From assembly GCA_947503765.1 (NCBI GenBank), contig CANNFA010000008.1, positions 1-64,000 of the forward strand: a stretch of DNA of 64,000 nucleotides, given 5' to 3'. The stretch is from an uncultured Paracoccaceae bacterium. Lineage in GTDB: Bacteria; Pseudomonadota; Alphaproteobacteria; Rhodobacterales; Rhodobacteraceae. Shown in pieces: positions 1 through 8,171 of the stretch; positions within the stretch are counted from its first letter, which is position 1, and each line of letters opens with the position of its first letter. The notes beneath the pieces were generated by a model, which worked only from the letters and a program-made list of their open reading frames with translations, did no database searches and was not told the DNA's origin. A program made the position numbers and the translations under genes.

Positions 1-77
1 CAACCGCATCGACGAACTCGCACCCTGGCACTGGCACCAACGCTAAAAGTCAACGCCCGGTCACACCGGACGCATAC
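1..77 (+). mobile_element. Right end of an IS66-family element
   Basis: About 30 bases after the transposase stop lies a sequence ending in CACCGGACGCATAC. Read from the outside it is GTATGCGTCCGGTGTG, which resembles IS66 terminal inverted repeats that begin GTAAGCG. The element therefore probably ends near position 77. The other end and the target duplication cannot be seen. Confidence 0.5.
2..46 (+). CDS. IS66-type transposase, C-terminal tail only (5' end outside window)
   Basis: The first open codons encode NRIDELAPWHWHQR followed by TAA. The NRI-(D/A)-EL-PW-W pattern is typical of the extreme C-terminus of IS66 TnpC transposases. Only 14 residues are inside the window, so the state of the rest of the gene is unknown. 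It marks the left edge of the accessory region. The call rests on a short motif and is moderate. Confidence 0.6.
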   Translation, partial: NRIDELAPWHWHQR

Positions 78-162
78 ACCCTCTCCGTTGCCGCACGCAT
101 GGAACAGGATCGTTTGAAGCAGAAATCCGACATGTGTCTGGCTCGTCGCGAAGCTGGTCTGC

Positions 163-741
163 TTAGCCCGGATTATTCATCAAGTCGGTTTTCAGCCGCG
201 ATCTGAGAGGCATCCGCCCGTCGTTTGAGCGATCAGGCAAAGGGCGGCCGTTCGCGGTATCGCGTGGATTGATCTTGGTTTGCCGCGCAGAGTGATCCGG
301 GTGCCCGGCCAGTGACTGCGGATGTGCCGGATGAGGCTGCGGACATGGCCCCTGATTTCCCTGCCGGACGGCGTCCGGGCGGGACACAGGACGAAGGCGA
401 CCGGCCGTCCGCTGCCGGCCTCGTAAACATGGATTCCCGAGCGCCATCATGAAGGCCGGGTCGTGCCGCAGGGCATCCAGGTCATCGGCGTCCTCGTACC
501 CCGCCGCGATCGCCAGCACCCGCGCCCGCAGGATGTTCGAAAGGCTGTGCAACACACGCGACGGGTCCCTCCCATCCGGGATCAGGGCGGCGAGCCGGTC
601 CACGATACCAAGCCGCCGCTCGGCCTGAGCGAGGAGCAGAACACCGGAATCCGATGTGATCGCGTCAAAGTCGAACGCGCAGGTGACTTTCTTCGATCGA
701 ATGGCTGGAAACGAGAACGAAATCTGGGCAGTATCGGTCAT
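163..741 (-). pseudogene. IS1380-type transposase, deleted and frameshifted
   Basis: The N-terminal roughly 100 residues match IS1380 transposases (FDFDAITSDSGVLLLAQAE, then the GYEDADDLDALRHDPAF motif). At about 430 the reading moves without a gap into the middle of the same protein in another frame (IHVYEAGSGRPVAFVL, then RSHWPGTRITLRG). The first catalytic region between these segments is missing. A second junction follows near 280, after which only the C-terminal end remains. The stop codon of the first frame is supplied by the TTAG flank. The product cannot be a working transposase. Confidence 0.85.
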
Positions 742-860
742 GGCAGCGGGGGCATTTTCTGTCTGGTGAGCGGATCGTGTGAATAGCTATTCTCTACACC
801 GGATCAGATACTTACGCTACCGCTGCCGCACCAAAGTCTCGTCGTGATGAATAATCCGGG
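167..860 (-). mobile_element. Internally deleted IS1380-family insertion sequence (694 bp)
   Basis: Perfect 16-bp terminal inverted repeats CCCGGATTATTCATCA lie at 167-182 and, inverted, at 845-860. The element is flanked by the direct duplication TTAG at 163-166 and 861-864, matching the 4-bp target duplication known for IS1380. Complete IS1380 elements are about 1.6 to 1.7 kb, so roughly 1 kb has been lost inside. It may still be mobilised in trans because both ends are intact. Confidence 0.85.
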
Positions 861-960
861 TTAGGACTCGAAGAAGGCCTTGGTGGCACAGTATGCATAG
901 ACGTCCCATAGTAGGGGAGACGCCGCGCGCGTAGTGGCGTGATACAGCCGAAGCCCGTTC

Positions 961-1039
961 ACGCCCACAGCGCTCATATGCGGGCCGCTGACAATCCTTT
1001 CAGCCGGGCAGCCGGGGGGGGGCATGGCGAGCCGTAACG
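961..1039 (+). repeat. Imperfect long direct repeat, copy 1
   Basis: About 79 bp here recur at 1504-1586. The best conserved core is TGCGGGCCGCTGACA, then CTTTCAGCCGGGCAGCCGGG, then GGCATGGCGAGCCG. The two copies flank the decayed IS5-type transposase. Origin unknown. Confidence 0.7.
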
Positions 1040-1167
1040 GCCGCCTAGCGGCCCGCCTGCACCGCCTGACAGCCAAGCGTAAAGCCTCGCCCCCCTCACC
1101 ACCCCCCTCTGCTCCCCCCCCTCCCCTACGAGGTTGATAGTCGTCCGTGATTTCTTCGATTGCGCGG

Positions 1168-1488
1168 CTACGCGGCGATCGGTTGGGGCGCGGATGTTGC
1201 GCTATCCGGCGCGGGTTGATTGCTGACGGTGTAGAGACGCCAGAGGAACCAGGCCAAAAGCAACCTGATCTAGGTTGCCAGCGGGCGCATGTTGTGGCCG
1301 GCGGCACAGAGGATGGCATTGATCGCATCGCCTTTGGTTCCGCGTGTCGGTCATACTGCTGCTCCAAGGTAGTTCATCCAGCAGTCGCCCTTCAAGCTCT
1401 CCGAGTCGATGTCGGGTCGCTCTCCCCGTAGCGCCATGATGCGTTCCGGCGCGAGGGTGGCCTCAAGGCGGGCGTGATGGTCCAATTG
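1168..1488 (-). pseudogene. Decayed IS5-type transposase, C-terminal part
   Basis: One minus-strand frame reads through the typical C-terminal block of IS5-type transposases: RLEATLAPERIMALRGERPD, then CWMNYLGAAV, then KGDAINAILCAAGHNM, then IRLLLAWFLW. It is interrupted in frame by a TGA after the LGAAV segment and a TAG after RPLAT. No N-terminal catalytic part is visible upstream. This is an inactive remnant. Confidence 0.65.
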
Positions 1489-1503
1489 AGGCCGACGCGT
1501 GTG

Positions 1504-1586
1504 TATGCCGCAGCGCCCGTGTGCGGGCCGCTGACAGCCCTTTCAGCCGGGCAGCCGGGGCGCGCGGGGCATGGCGAGCCGCAACG
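1504..1586 (+). repeat. Imperfect long direct repeat, copy 2
   Basis: This is the second copy of the block at 961-1039. It differs by scattered substitutions and a few extra bases inside the G-run. It may be the end of a mobile element or a duplicated chromosomal fragment. Confidence 0.7.
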
Positions 1587-1745
1587 CCCCCGCGCTGTTG
1601 CCCGCCCCTGCCGTGAGCCCGGCCTGTCCGCGATATTGGCGGGCCGTGGCGTATGCGCGGGCAACGCTCGGATTCACGGCGGGCTTCAGCATAAACATGA
1701 TAATTTCCAAATGGGGAATCCCACAAAGGGGGATGAGGGGAATTT

Positions 1746-1891
1746 CCCCACCTTGGCCTATATTCTTTTCATGGAATCCATGCCCCCACCCCACCTTTAG
1801 CCTAAGCCCTTGGCGTGGGTGGGGCCTATAGCCCCCCCACCCTATTGCCCCACCGTCCCCCACCTCTTGCCCCCACCTTGCGAGGGTGGGG
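1746..1891 (-). repeat. Cluster of CCCCACC/GGTGGGG heptamers, possible iterons
   Basis: CCCCACC occurs on the plus strand at 1746, 1784, 1789, 1835, 1848, 1858 and 1871. Its complement GGTGGGG lies at 1818 and 1885, giving nine copies in 146 bp. Opposed copies form hairpins (1871-1877 with 1885-1891; 1784-1795 with 1818-1824), and GGGGC-CTATA-GCCCC (1821-1835) is a further inverted repeat. The cluster begins 8 bases beyond the stop of the primase-helicase gene. Replication iterons next to such genes are known in P4-like satellites; that role here is inference. Confidence 0.6.
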
Positions 1892-1898
1892 AAGCGGT

Positions 1899-4058
1899 CT
1901 ATCCAACCCGCTGAATGCAGGGTCTGCTCCGCCCTTTGGCTTTGTTTTCAATCTGCACTTTTCGAATAATTCCATTCTCTTCGAGGTTTACTAGGATGCG
2001 CTTGCAGCGCTTGCGATCATTTTTCTGAGTCGATGTCAGACCGGCGGCGTTGCAGCCTCGACCTGTATCGCGCCCAAGCACCTGCCCCAACAGGTGCCCG
2101 GCCCAATCGCCCGCTTGTACATCGGCCCCCGGCGGTTCATCCTGCTCCCAAGCCGCATCGAGCTGCCGAAGAAACTCGACCTGCTCCTCGGGCGCCAGTT
2201 CCATGCCCCCACCCCCCGCAATCTGTGGGATGTAGTCATAACGAAATCCTCGTCGGCGAATGAACAAGTCAGGCTGCGGCAAGCAGAAGCTCATTTTCGG
2301 TTGCGCCAGAACGAGGCCGGATTCCCCATCACATAGGATTGCGTCTGTTTCGGCTTGAAATACTTCGGCCTCTAGCGGCTGGATCACATGTACCATTCGA
2401 GCGCCATCGGCCATGGCACTACCGCCCCGCCCGCTGTATTGGTCGCGGGTTTTCTCGCGGGCGTTGCCTTTCCCCGTATGGTGAATGACGCGAATGCAGC
2501 ATGCTTCCAGTGAGTCCCGTATGCGGCGACACGCCTTGATCAAGCCTTGCTCGGCATCGTTTACTCTCTGTTCCCCGACGCCGAAGGAAACTGCCGGGTC
2601 AATCACGAGCATCACCGGTTCTACCTTTTTTGCGGCCTCGATAATGACCTCGACTTCAGGGGTCAGAACAACGGTTTCCTTTTGAATGCTGCACAGTCGG
2701 AAATCCTCGCCGCCAACATATTCAATCAGGATACTCTTCTGTACGACCTCAATCTGGTCCGGGGTCAGGTTCATTGCTTTGGCAGTCTCCCGGAGCCGGG
2801 CCACCAGCACCTCGAAGCCATCCTCGGCGGTGATGATAGCCACCGGCCCCGGCCTCAGCACGCGCTTCCCGTACAGGGGCAGGCCAAGCGCGATATGGAT
2901 GGCCTCTCGCAACATGAGCGTCGTCTTGCCGACCCCGCCCGCCGCGATCAGCAGCGCAATATCTGCGTAGAGGTATGCCTCGACAATGCAAGGCGGGGAC
3001 AAGGCGGCGGTGTTCCAATCGTCAATGCTGATGGGTTCGAATCTCAACATCCGCCCGGCCGCACCCCCCTGCGGGTCCGGCCCCAGTGACCAGTCGCCTA
3101 CCTCGCCCGTTCTCGCGATGGCACGTCCATTTACGTGAGTCATGTTTGCGACCAAGACACGCCCATGCCGAATAGGAGCAGCGTCCACGACCGCCTTGGG
3201 CCACTCGATGCTCCAAGTCCGCGAGGCTTTCTCGTACCGCGTCTCTCCGCTGGAGGCGTCAGGACCTTTCTGAACATGTGGACTATCCAGCACAATACGC
3301 TTTGCCATTTGCTCGTCCGTGGTCAGCTTCGCCACGTCGCGCAACAGGTTCATGAATTCCGTTGAGGCATCTTGGCCGGGCGCGGCCGGGGTTTCCAAGC
3401 GATGACTTAGCACGGTGGATATTTCTTGCGGCGTGCCGGCGCGCGGGAATTGCACCACCTTCGAGACTGGCGCCGTTACACCTTTCGTGCCTCGGGTGAC
3501 ATGCGCATATACTATCGCGGTCAAGGCTGGGGCGGGATTGACCTCATCGGGTGAGTTTTTCCACAAGGCGTCCCCAATCGTTACAAAGCCCTTGGCTGAC
3601 GCAGACAGGCCGATCATATCACCGCCTTGATCATAGCGCACGGCAGGTGTGTCATGCGTGCGAGGCACCAGCACCCGCAGCCCAGCGCCGCTTGGCGTTA
3701 CATTGGTGCGCGTCCGCTGCACCGCGTCCTCCACGGCGCTGCGCAAATTGAAGTCCAACGCGTTGGACAGTTTCCCGTCATTTAAAATGTCGTCCAGGTC
3801 AATGCCGACCATGGCGCTACCTTCGCGCGGCAAGTAACCGATCCCGTAATCTGGACCAGATATTTCGGCAGCTCGTCGCGCCTCGTCGGCGGTCAAAATG
3901 GCAGCGAACTCCGCGCCAGAATTGCACCAACCGACTGGAGTTGAGCCGCTCCACCGCTGAGGTATCTTGGCAGCCTTCTTTCCCTCTCGGGCTTCAAGCT
4001 TCCATACAAGCCAGTTGCGCTCAGCGCGCGCTCTATCCCAAACGCTTTCAGTATCCAT
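1899..4058 (-). CDS. Primase-helicase fusion replication protein of a mobile element
   Basis: This 719-residue cytoplasmic protein probably starts replication of the element. Residues 1-180 resemble primase/polymerase domains of phages and plasmids: GIDLDD at 85-90 as the likely metal-binding acidic motif and TPSGAGLRV at 121-129. Residues 355-570 form a RecA/RepA-like ATPase with Walker A AGGVGKTT (373-380), Walker B VMLVIDP (482-488) and VIHHTGK near 524. The C-terminus (about 670-719) looks like a winged helix. It is the last gene of the leftward set integrase, unknown, AlpA-like, primase-helicase. No frameshift was seen. Domain names are by pattern; the overall role is inferred with good confidence. 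Confidence 0.8.
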   Translation of the reverse strand: MDTESVWDRARAERNWLVWKLEAREGKKAAKIPQRWSGSTPVGWCNSGAEFAAILTADEARRAAEISGPDYGIGYLPREGSAMVGIDLDDILNDGKLSNALDFNLRSAVEDAVQRTRTNVTPSGAGLRVLVPRTHDTPAVRYDQGGDMIGLSASAKGFVTIGDALWKNSPDEVNPAPALTAIVYAHVTRGTKGVTAPVSKVVQFPRAGTPQEISTVLSHRLETPAAPGQDASTEFMNLLRDVAKLTTDEQMAKRIVLDSPHVQKGPDASSGETRYEKASRTWSIEWPKAVVDAAPIRHGRVLVANMTHVNGRAIARTGEVGDWSLGPDPQGGAAGRMLRFEPISIDDWNTAALSPPCIVEAYLYADIALLIAAGGVGKTTLMLREAIHIALGLPLYGKRVLRPGPVAIITAEDGFEVLVARLRETAKAMNLTPDQIEVVQKSILIEYVGGEDFRLCSIQKETVVLTPEVEVIIEAAKKVEPVMLVIDPAVSFGVGEQRVNDAEQGLIKACRRIRDSLEACCIRVIHHTGKGNAREKTRDQYSGRGGSAMADGARMVHVIQPLEAEVFQAETDAILCDGESGLVLAQPKMSFCLPQPDLFIRRRGFRYDYIPQIAGGGGMELAPEEQVEFLRQLDAAWEQDEPPGADVQAGDWAGHLLGQVLGRDTGRGCNAAGLTSTQKNDRKRCKRILVNLEENGIIRKVQIENKAKGRSRPCIQRVG

Positions 4059-4125
4059 AGTCTTTCATCCGTAAGCTTGACCCGTACAAACGAAAACGTT
4101 TTTCGATTTACGAATCCGTAACAGC
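4059..4125 (-). promoter_or_regulatory. Candidate operator/promoter region before the primase-helicase gene
   Basis: The gap contains the perfect palindrome AAAACGTTTT (4093-4102), extended by CG on both sides with one extra T. It also holds the inverted repeat TACG-AATC-CGTA (4109-4120) and two direct copies of ATCCGTAA (4067-4074 and 4114-4121). It lies between the AlpA-like gene and the primase-helicase start, so binding by that regulator is a reasonable guess. No clear -35/-10 pair was recognised. Confidence 0.45.
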
Positions 4126-4242
4126 TCGGGGATGCTCAAGCCGAGGCTCTCGCAAACCCTCTCATCGGACCGGTGTTACAGCTGCGGACGCAGGCCGTGT
4201 CACCGGTTGATCACCTTGGAGATCGGTGCTCACGAAGCGGGG

Positions 4243-4434
4243 TTATGCGCCGCCCCTATGCTGACGTTCGGCCAGCGTCTTGAGGTGCTGCCTGACTTCG
4301 TCGGCGTCCCAGTAATTCCGGTTGCCGAGTTTAACGGGCTTCGGGAGTTGCCCCTTGGCTACGTCATCGTAAATGGCATTGATCGAGCGTCCTGCCAGAA
4401 CGCCCGAAAGCTCATGTATATTTAGGTATTGCAT
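4243..4434 (-). CDS. AlpA-like MerR-type DNA-binding protein (regulator/excisionase)
   Basis: The 63-residue product reads MQYLNIHELSGVLAGRS and onward, with the helix-turn-helix pattern of AlpA/excisionase-type proteins: a recognition segment around SINAIYDDVAKGQLPKPVKLG and a following W-DADEV wing. Such proteins control integrase or excision genes in P4-like elements. An upstream ATG at 4480-4482 would add 16 residues, but AAGGA lies close before the chosen ATG and the extension is not typical. It sits between the 155-residue unknown gene and the primase-helicase gene on the same strand. Confidence 0.75.
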   Translation of the reverse strand: MQYLNIHELSGVLAGRSINAIYDDVAKGQLPKPVKLGNRNYWDADEVRQHLKTLAERQHRGGA

Positions 4435-4526
4435 CCCGTTTTCCTTGGCGTTGCGGCGCGTGGGTGCGCCTGCGATGGCCAAGGCATACGCGGGAGGGAG
4501 CCTGCCGGCATTTGCGGATATCGGCG

Positions 4527-4994
4527 CTATTCGCGCAAACGACGGGTGAGTATTCCATTGATGGTCGTTTCGGCCGGTGTGTCCGGCAGGTCGGCCAGCA
4601 CAGCGGCGGCGCTCGACAAGTTGCTAGTCGGATTGCGGGTGGGGGCCAGCTCGAATTCGCGCACCAAAACCGCTGCTATCGCGCGTAGACGCGCGTATTT
4701 CTTTGCAGTGGCCCCGACTCCTTTTCGCGGCGGATGGCGCACCAGCGCGCAGCATAGGGCTGCCTGCGCGGCCACTGGCATCTCGGTAACGTCCTTCGAC
4801 AACGCCCACCTGCGCAGTTCGTCATATACATCCCGGTCATGCGGCGCCAACGCACAAGCGGTGGAAAAGTCCATGTCCTCGTCGCCATTCAGGTAAGCCA
4901 TCCACAAACGCAAGGCGCGTTCGCGTGGGGTGTCATGCTCGGCGCCCAGCCACGGCTCGTAGTTGGTAGCGTCGAATTTCCTAAACTCGGCCAT
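4527..4994 (-). CDS. Unknown protein of the integrated element
   Basis: I do not recognise this 155-residue protein. It is soluble, rich in Ala, Arg and Leu, with an acidic N-terminal half (YLNGDEDMDF) and a basic middle (RHPPRKGVGATAKKYARLR). There is no signal peptide, membrane segment or catalytic motif. Its ATG overlaps the integrase stop codon by 4 bases (ATGA), so the two are translationally coupled. It was probably acquired with the element. Confidence 0.7.
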   Translation of the reverse strand: MAEFRKFDATNYEPWLGAEHDTPRERALRLWMAYLNGDEDMDFSTACALAPHDRDVYDELRRWALSKDVTEMPVAAQAALCCALVRHPPRKGVGATAKKYARLRAIAAVLVREFELAPTRNPTSNLSSAAAVLADLPDTPAETTINGILTRRLRE

Positions 4995-6187
4995 CAGCCC
5001 GCCTCAGCCAGTTTCACGGCGGCCCCGGTGCCGCCAGTCACGTGGTCTGCCCAGCGCTCCATCAGCACCGCACGCTGCCCAAGGAAATCGGTACGGCGAT
5101 AGGCGTCCACAACTGCGCTGCCGCTGGCATGGGCCAGACAGGTCTCGGCCACCTCGTGCGGCGCATCGGTGCATTCCGCTAACCACGTGCGCAGGCTGGT
5201 TCGGAACCCGTGGGGCTTGGCCTCAAGGCCCATCCGCGCCATGCGCATCGACATGGCCATGTCGCTGATGATTGCGGCCTTGCGGCCGCCGGGAAACAGG
5301 TACCCACCGCGCAGGCTGCAGGCGTAGAGGACCCGCATGGCCTCGGTGCTGAGAGGCACGCGGAAGTCGCTGGTCTTGCCCTTCTGCCCTTTCATGTTCT
5401 CGGCCGGTATGGTCCAGACATTGCCCTTGATCTGGTCGACATGGGCCATACGGATGGCCCTGCTGCGCTGGCCCGTCAGCACAGTGAAGCGCAGGGCCAG
5501 ATCGATGACATCGTCGCCCAGCCCCTGATAGAACTCACGCACCTCCTGCCACTGCATTGCGGGGATGTTTTTGGCGACATGGCGGGTTTTGCCCAGCAAT
5601 GCCTTGGCCTTGTCGGTGGCTTGCAAATCAACCTCAAGATCCATGGCTGCCGCGTGCTTCAAGACCAGTCCGATGCGGTTCATGGCTTTGCGGGCGGTGT
5701 CGGCCTTGGTGTGCCAGAGCGGCTTGAGCGCATCCACGATGTCATTCTGATGCACATCCTTGACCGGCGTATTGCCCATCTTGGGCAACACGTGTATGCG
5801 CAGCGGCGACATCCAGGCCCCGGCCTTACCGTCGCCTTTCAGTTCAGCCTTGCGCGCTTCGAAGGCAAGCTCGCAAATCTCGGCGAACGTCTGACCCGTA
5901 TGCAGTATTTTGCGCCGCGCATCACGCGGGTCAACCCCGTTTCGCGCCAGCGTTCGGGCCTCGCCGGCCAAGCTCCGCGCCCTGTCGAGGCTGACATCCG
6001 GCCAACGGCCAAGTCCCATCTCGATGCGCTTGCCGCGCCCGTAGGCCGCTTTGATGGTTACCTGAACCGCCCAGTATTTCGCGCCCTTGTCGCGGACATG
6101 CAGGAACAGGCCACCGCCATCCGACAGACGCTTGCCCAGCTTGGCGGCCTTCGGCTCGTCCTTTTTCAATCTGTGTATTCCCGGCAT
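4994..6187 (-). CDS. Tyrosine recombinase (P4-type integrase)
   Basis: Site-specific recombinase that integrates and excises the element. The N-terminus has the arm-binding DUF4102-type fold (KRLSDGGGLFLHV, then MGLGRWPDVSLDRARSLA). The catalytic domain keeps the expected residues (numbering from the upstream ATG at 6235): R257 in TGQR, Lys near 282-285, H342 and R345 in HGFR, H369 and nucleophile Y379 in DAYRR. The start at MPGIHRLKKDEP is preferred over the ATG 16 codons upstream because family members begin near this motif. About 397 residues, the usual size. The gene lies at the element edge next to the truncated lipoprotein gene. Confidence 0.92.
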   Translation of the reverse strand: MPGIHRLKKDEPKAAKLGKRLSDGGGLFLHVRDKGAKYWAVQVTIKAAYGRGKRIEMGLGRWPDVSLDRARSLAGEARTLARNGVDPRDARRKILHTGQTFAEICELAFEARKAELKGDGKAGAWMSPLRIHVLPKMGNTPVKDVHQNDIVDALKPLWHTKADTARKAMNRIGLVLKHAAAMDLEVDLQATDKAKALLGKTRHVAKNIPAMQWQEVREFYQGLGDDVIDLALRFTVLTGQRSRAIRMAHVDQIKGNVWTIPAENMKGQKGKTSDFRVPLSTEAMRVLYACSLRGGYLFPGGRKAAIISDMAMSMRMARMGLEAKPHGFRTSLRTWLAECTDAPHEVAETCLAHASGSAVVDAYRRTDFLGQRAVLMERWADHVTGGTGAAVKLAEAG

Positions 6188-6293
6188 GACGATTCCACAC
6201 TTGCGAAAATTCCGCTTTTTATATGCTATTCGCATGAGCGAAGCAAGGTGAAGGTGGGCGTGGGAGGGAGAGCAAGCAACCGTTAAAATTGGA

Positions 6294-6527
6294 TTATATG
6301 GCGCAGGTAGGTTTTGATGGGGTTACCGGGTTAGATTCCTGTATGCCGACATAGGGCATCCAGCCGACCTGCGTATTGGTCGGCACCTTCTGCGCGGCGG
6401 CGGTCGAGCAGCCGACGTAATCGCGTTCGTACCTGTCGTAGGTTACCGCATTCTTGACGAAGAAATTCTGATCCACACACCCGCCAAGCGCCAACGCTCC
6501 GCACAGGATCACCACACCAGATCGCAT
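6294..6527 (-). CDS. Small lipoprotein, probably truncated at its 3' end by element insertion
   Basis: The product has a lipoprotein signal peptide (MRSGVVILCGALALGGC, lipobox LGGC with Cys17) and then NFFVKNAVTYDRYERDYVGC, followed by NTQVGWMPYVGI. This resembles a family of Rhodobacterales outer-membrane lipoproteins that I recall as about 120-150 residues long. Here similarity stops after YVGI and a foreign tail of about 15 residues follows, coded by DNA on the integrase side. The remainder of the gene may lie past the other end of the element. The start was chosen because GGGGA lies 5 to 10 bases upstream; an ATG at 6537-6539 is possible. Truncation is inference. Confidence 0.6.
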   Translation of the reverse strand: MRSGVVILCGALALGGCVDQNFFVKNAVTYDRYERDYVGCSTAAAQKVPTNTQVGWMPYVGIQESNPVTPSKPTCAI

Positions 6528-6540
6528 CCGATTCCCCATT

Positions 6541-6579
6541 GTTAACCTTCGTTGCCGAATGTGGCGCGAGATGGTTAAC
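6541..6579. repeat. Inverted repeat GTTAACC/GGTTAAC
   Basis: GTTAACC at 6541-6547 and GGTTAAC at 6573-6579 are exact inverted copies just upstream of the lipoprotein gene. They could be an operator. The rest of 6582-6795 shows no gene, only GC-rich hairpins such as CCGCCC paired with GGGCGG near 6722-6750. Confidence 0.45.
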
Positions 6580-6795
6580 AAAGCGTTGCCGTGGGTTGGG
6601 GAATGTTGCGGCGGTGTGGCCCCCGGCGCGGCCGCCCCTGGGTGGGCGCCTGCAGGACTGGCGTCATGCGCGGTTTATACCGGCCTTCCCGCAGAACATC
6701 GGTTCGGTGCGAGACGTAGAACATGCGCCCGCCCTTCGGGAGGGGCGGCGCGCCGGGGGCTGGTCGCCCCCCGCCGACGTTGCTCCGGCAGCCGC

Positions 6796-8130
6796 TCAGA
6801 CGCGGAACCGCGTCCAGTTGCCGCGCATCCGGTTCGATTTCACGCAGGCTTCGACAAAGGCCACGCCTTCCACCCCGTCCTCGACCGTGGGCAGCAGGAT
6901 CTCCTCCGGCATGGGCCGTCCGTCGCGCCGCGCCTCGATCACGTCGGCGATGTCGGAATACAGGTTCGCAAAGCCTTCGAGATAGCCTTCGGGATGACCT
7001 GCGGGCACGCGGGTGAAGCGGTTGGCGCTGCCGGCGGCAGGGCTGCCGCGGGTGATGGTCTGCGGCGCCTCGCCCAGCGGCGTGTAGAGCAGGCGGTTCG
7101 GCTCTTCCTGTTCCCAGGTCAGCCCGCCGCGGGTGCCGTAGATCCGCAGGCGCAGCTGATTCTCGTTGCCCGGCGCGACCTGGCTGCACCACAGAAGGCC
7201 CTTCGCGCCGCCGTCGAAGCGCAGCATGACATGCGCGTTGTCGTCCAGCTCGCGCCCCTCGACAAAGCTGTGCAGATCGGCGGCCAGCTCGTCGAGCGTC
7301 AGCCCCGACACGAAGCGCGCAAGCTGGTAGGCATGGGTGCCGATATCGCCCAGCGCACCGCCGGCGCCGGCGCGTGCGGGGTCGGTGCGCCATTCGGCCT
7401 GCTTGTTGCCGGTCGCCTCGACCTGTTCGGACAGCCAGTCCTGCATGTATTCGACATTGACCAGCCGGATATCGCCCAGCGCGCCCTCGGCCACCATCTC
7501 GCGCGCCTTGCGCACCATCGGATAGCCCGAATAATTGTGCGTCAGAACGAAGATCGCGTCGGAGCGTTCGGCGGCGCGGACGACCTTGCGGGCGTCGAAC
7601 AGCTTGGGCGCCAGCGGCTTGTCGCAGATCACATGGATGTTCCGGCGCAGGAATTCGCAGGCCGGATCGACATGCAGGTGGTTGGGCGTGACGATCACCA
7701 CCGCTTCTATGCCGTCCTTCAGCCGCGCCTCGCGGATCGCCATCTGGCGATAGTCGTCGTAGATGCGCGACGGGTCGAGCCCCAGATCCGCGCCCGATGC
7801 CTGCGACCGCTCGGGCGTGGAGGACAGCGCGCCCGCGACCAGCTGGAACCGTCCGTCAAGCCGGGCGGCGATGCGGTGGACCGACCCGATCATCGCGTCG
7901 CGCCCGCCGCCGACCATGCCAAGGCGGATCGGCCGGCTGGCGGATTTCGCGCCTGCCTGCTGCGGCGCGGCGGGCGCCTTGGCGGCGGTCTTCTTTCCCT
8001 GCCCGGCAGCGGCGGATTTGGCCCCGGCGGATTTCGCGGCGGTCCTGGCCGAGCTTGCGCCGGCCGCCTGCCCGCCCGCGAACGGGCCCTTGCCGGCGCC
8101 GGTCCGGCCGTCTGGTTTCTTGAATGGCAT
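6796..8130 (-). CDS. Gfo/Idh/MocA-family NAD(P)-dependent oxidoreductase with Ala/Lys-rich N-terminal extension
   Basis: Cytoplasmic dehydrogenase of sugar or cyclitol derivatives, substrate unknown. The Rossmann motif GMVGGG is at 71-76, the catalytic-lysine motif in CDKPLA at 169-174 and the family GDIGTH at 261-266. Typical members begin a few residues before the GxGGxG motif. This one carries about 65 extra residues of low complexity (repeated [14 protein letters not shown] units), with no other start codon near the fold. It lies 41 bases after pxpA on the same strand and may be co-transcribed with the oxoprolinase genes, which is an unusual partner. Confidence 0.85.
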   Translation of the reverse strand: MPFKKPDGRTGAGKGPFAGGQAAGASSARTAAKSAGAKSAAAGQGKKTAAKAPAAPQQAGAKSASRPIRLGMVGGGRDAMIGSVHRIAARLDGRFQLVAGALSSTPERSQASGADLGLDPSRIYDDYRQMAIREARLKDGIEAVVIVTPNHLHVDPACEFLRRNIHVICDKPLAPKLFDARKVVRAAERSDAIFVLTHNYSGYPMVRKAREMVAEGALGDIRLVNVEYMQDWLSEQVEATGNKQAEWRTDPARAGAGGALGDIGTHAYQLARFVSGLTLDELAADLHSFVEGRELDDNAHVMLRFDGGAKGLLWCSQVAPGNENQLRLRIYGTRGGLTWEQEEPNRLLYTPLGEAPQTITRGSPAAGSANRFTRVPAGHPEGYLEGFANLYSDIADVIEARRDGRPMPEEILLPTVEDGVEGVAFVEACVKSNRMRGNWTRFRV

Positions 8131-8171
8131 CGCGTCGTTCTCCCTCTGGATGGCGGCGGTTGCAGGCCGGA

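Noticed and set aside
1740..1895. CRISPR array
   Set aside because: Repeats are only 7 bases, on both strands and unevenly spaced, with no spacers of constant length and no cas genes.
6188..6340. tRNA or tmRNA fragment as integration site
   Set aside because: No cloverleaf or TTC-loop sequence could be formed next to the integrase; the neighbour is a protein gene.
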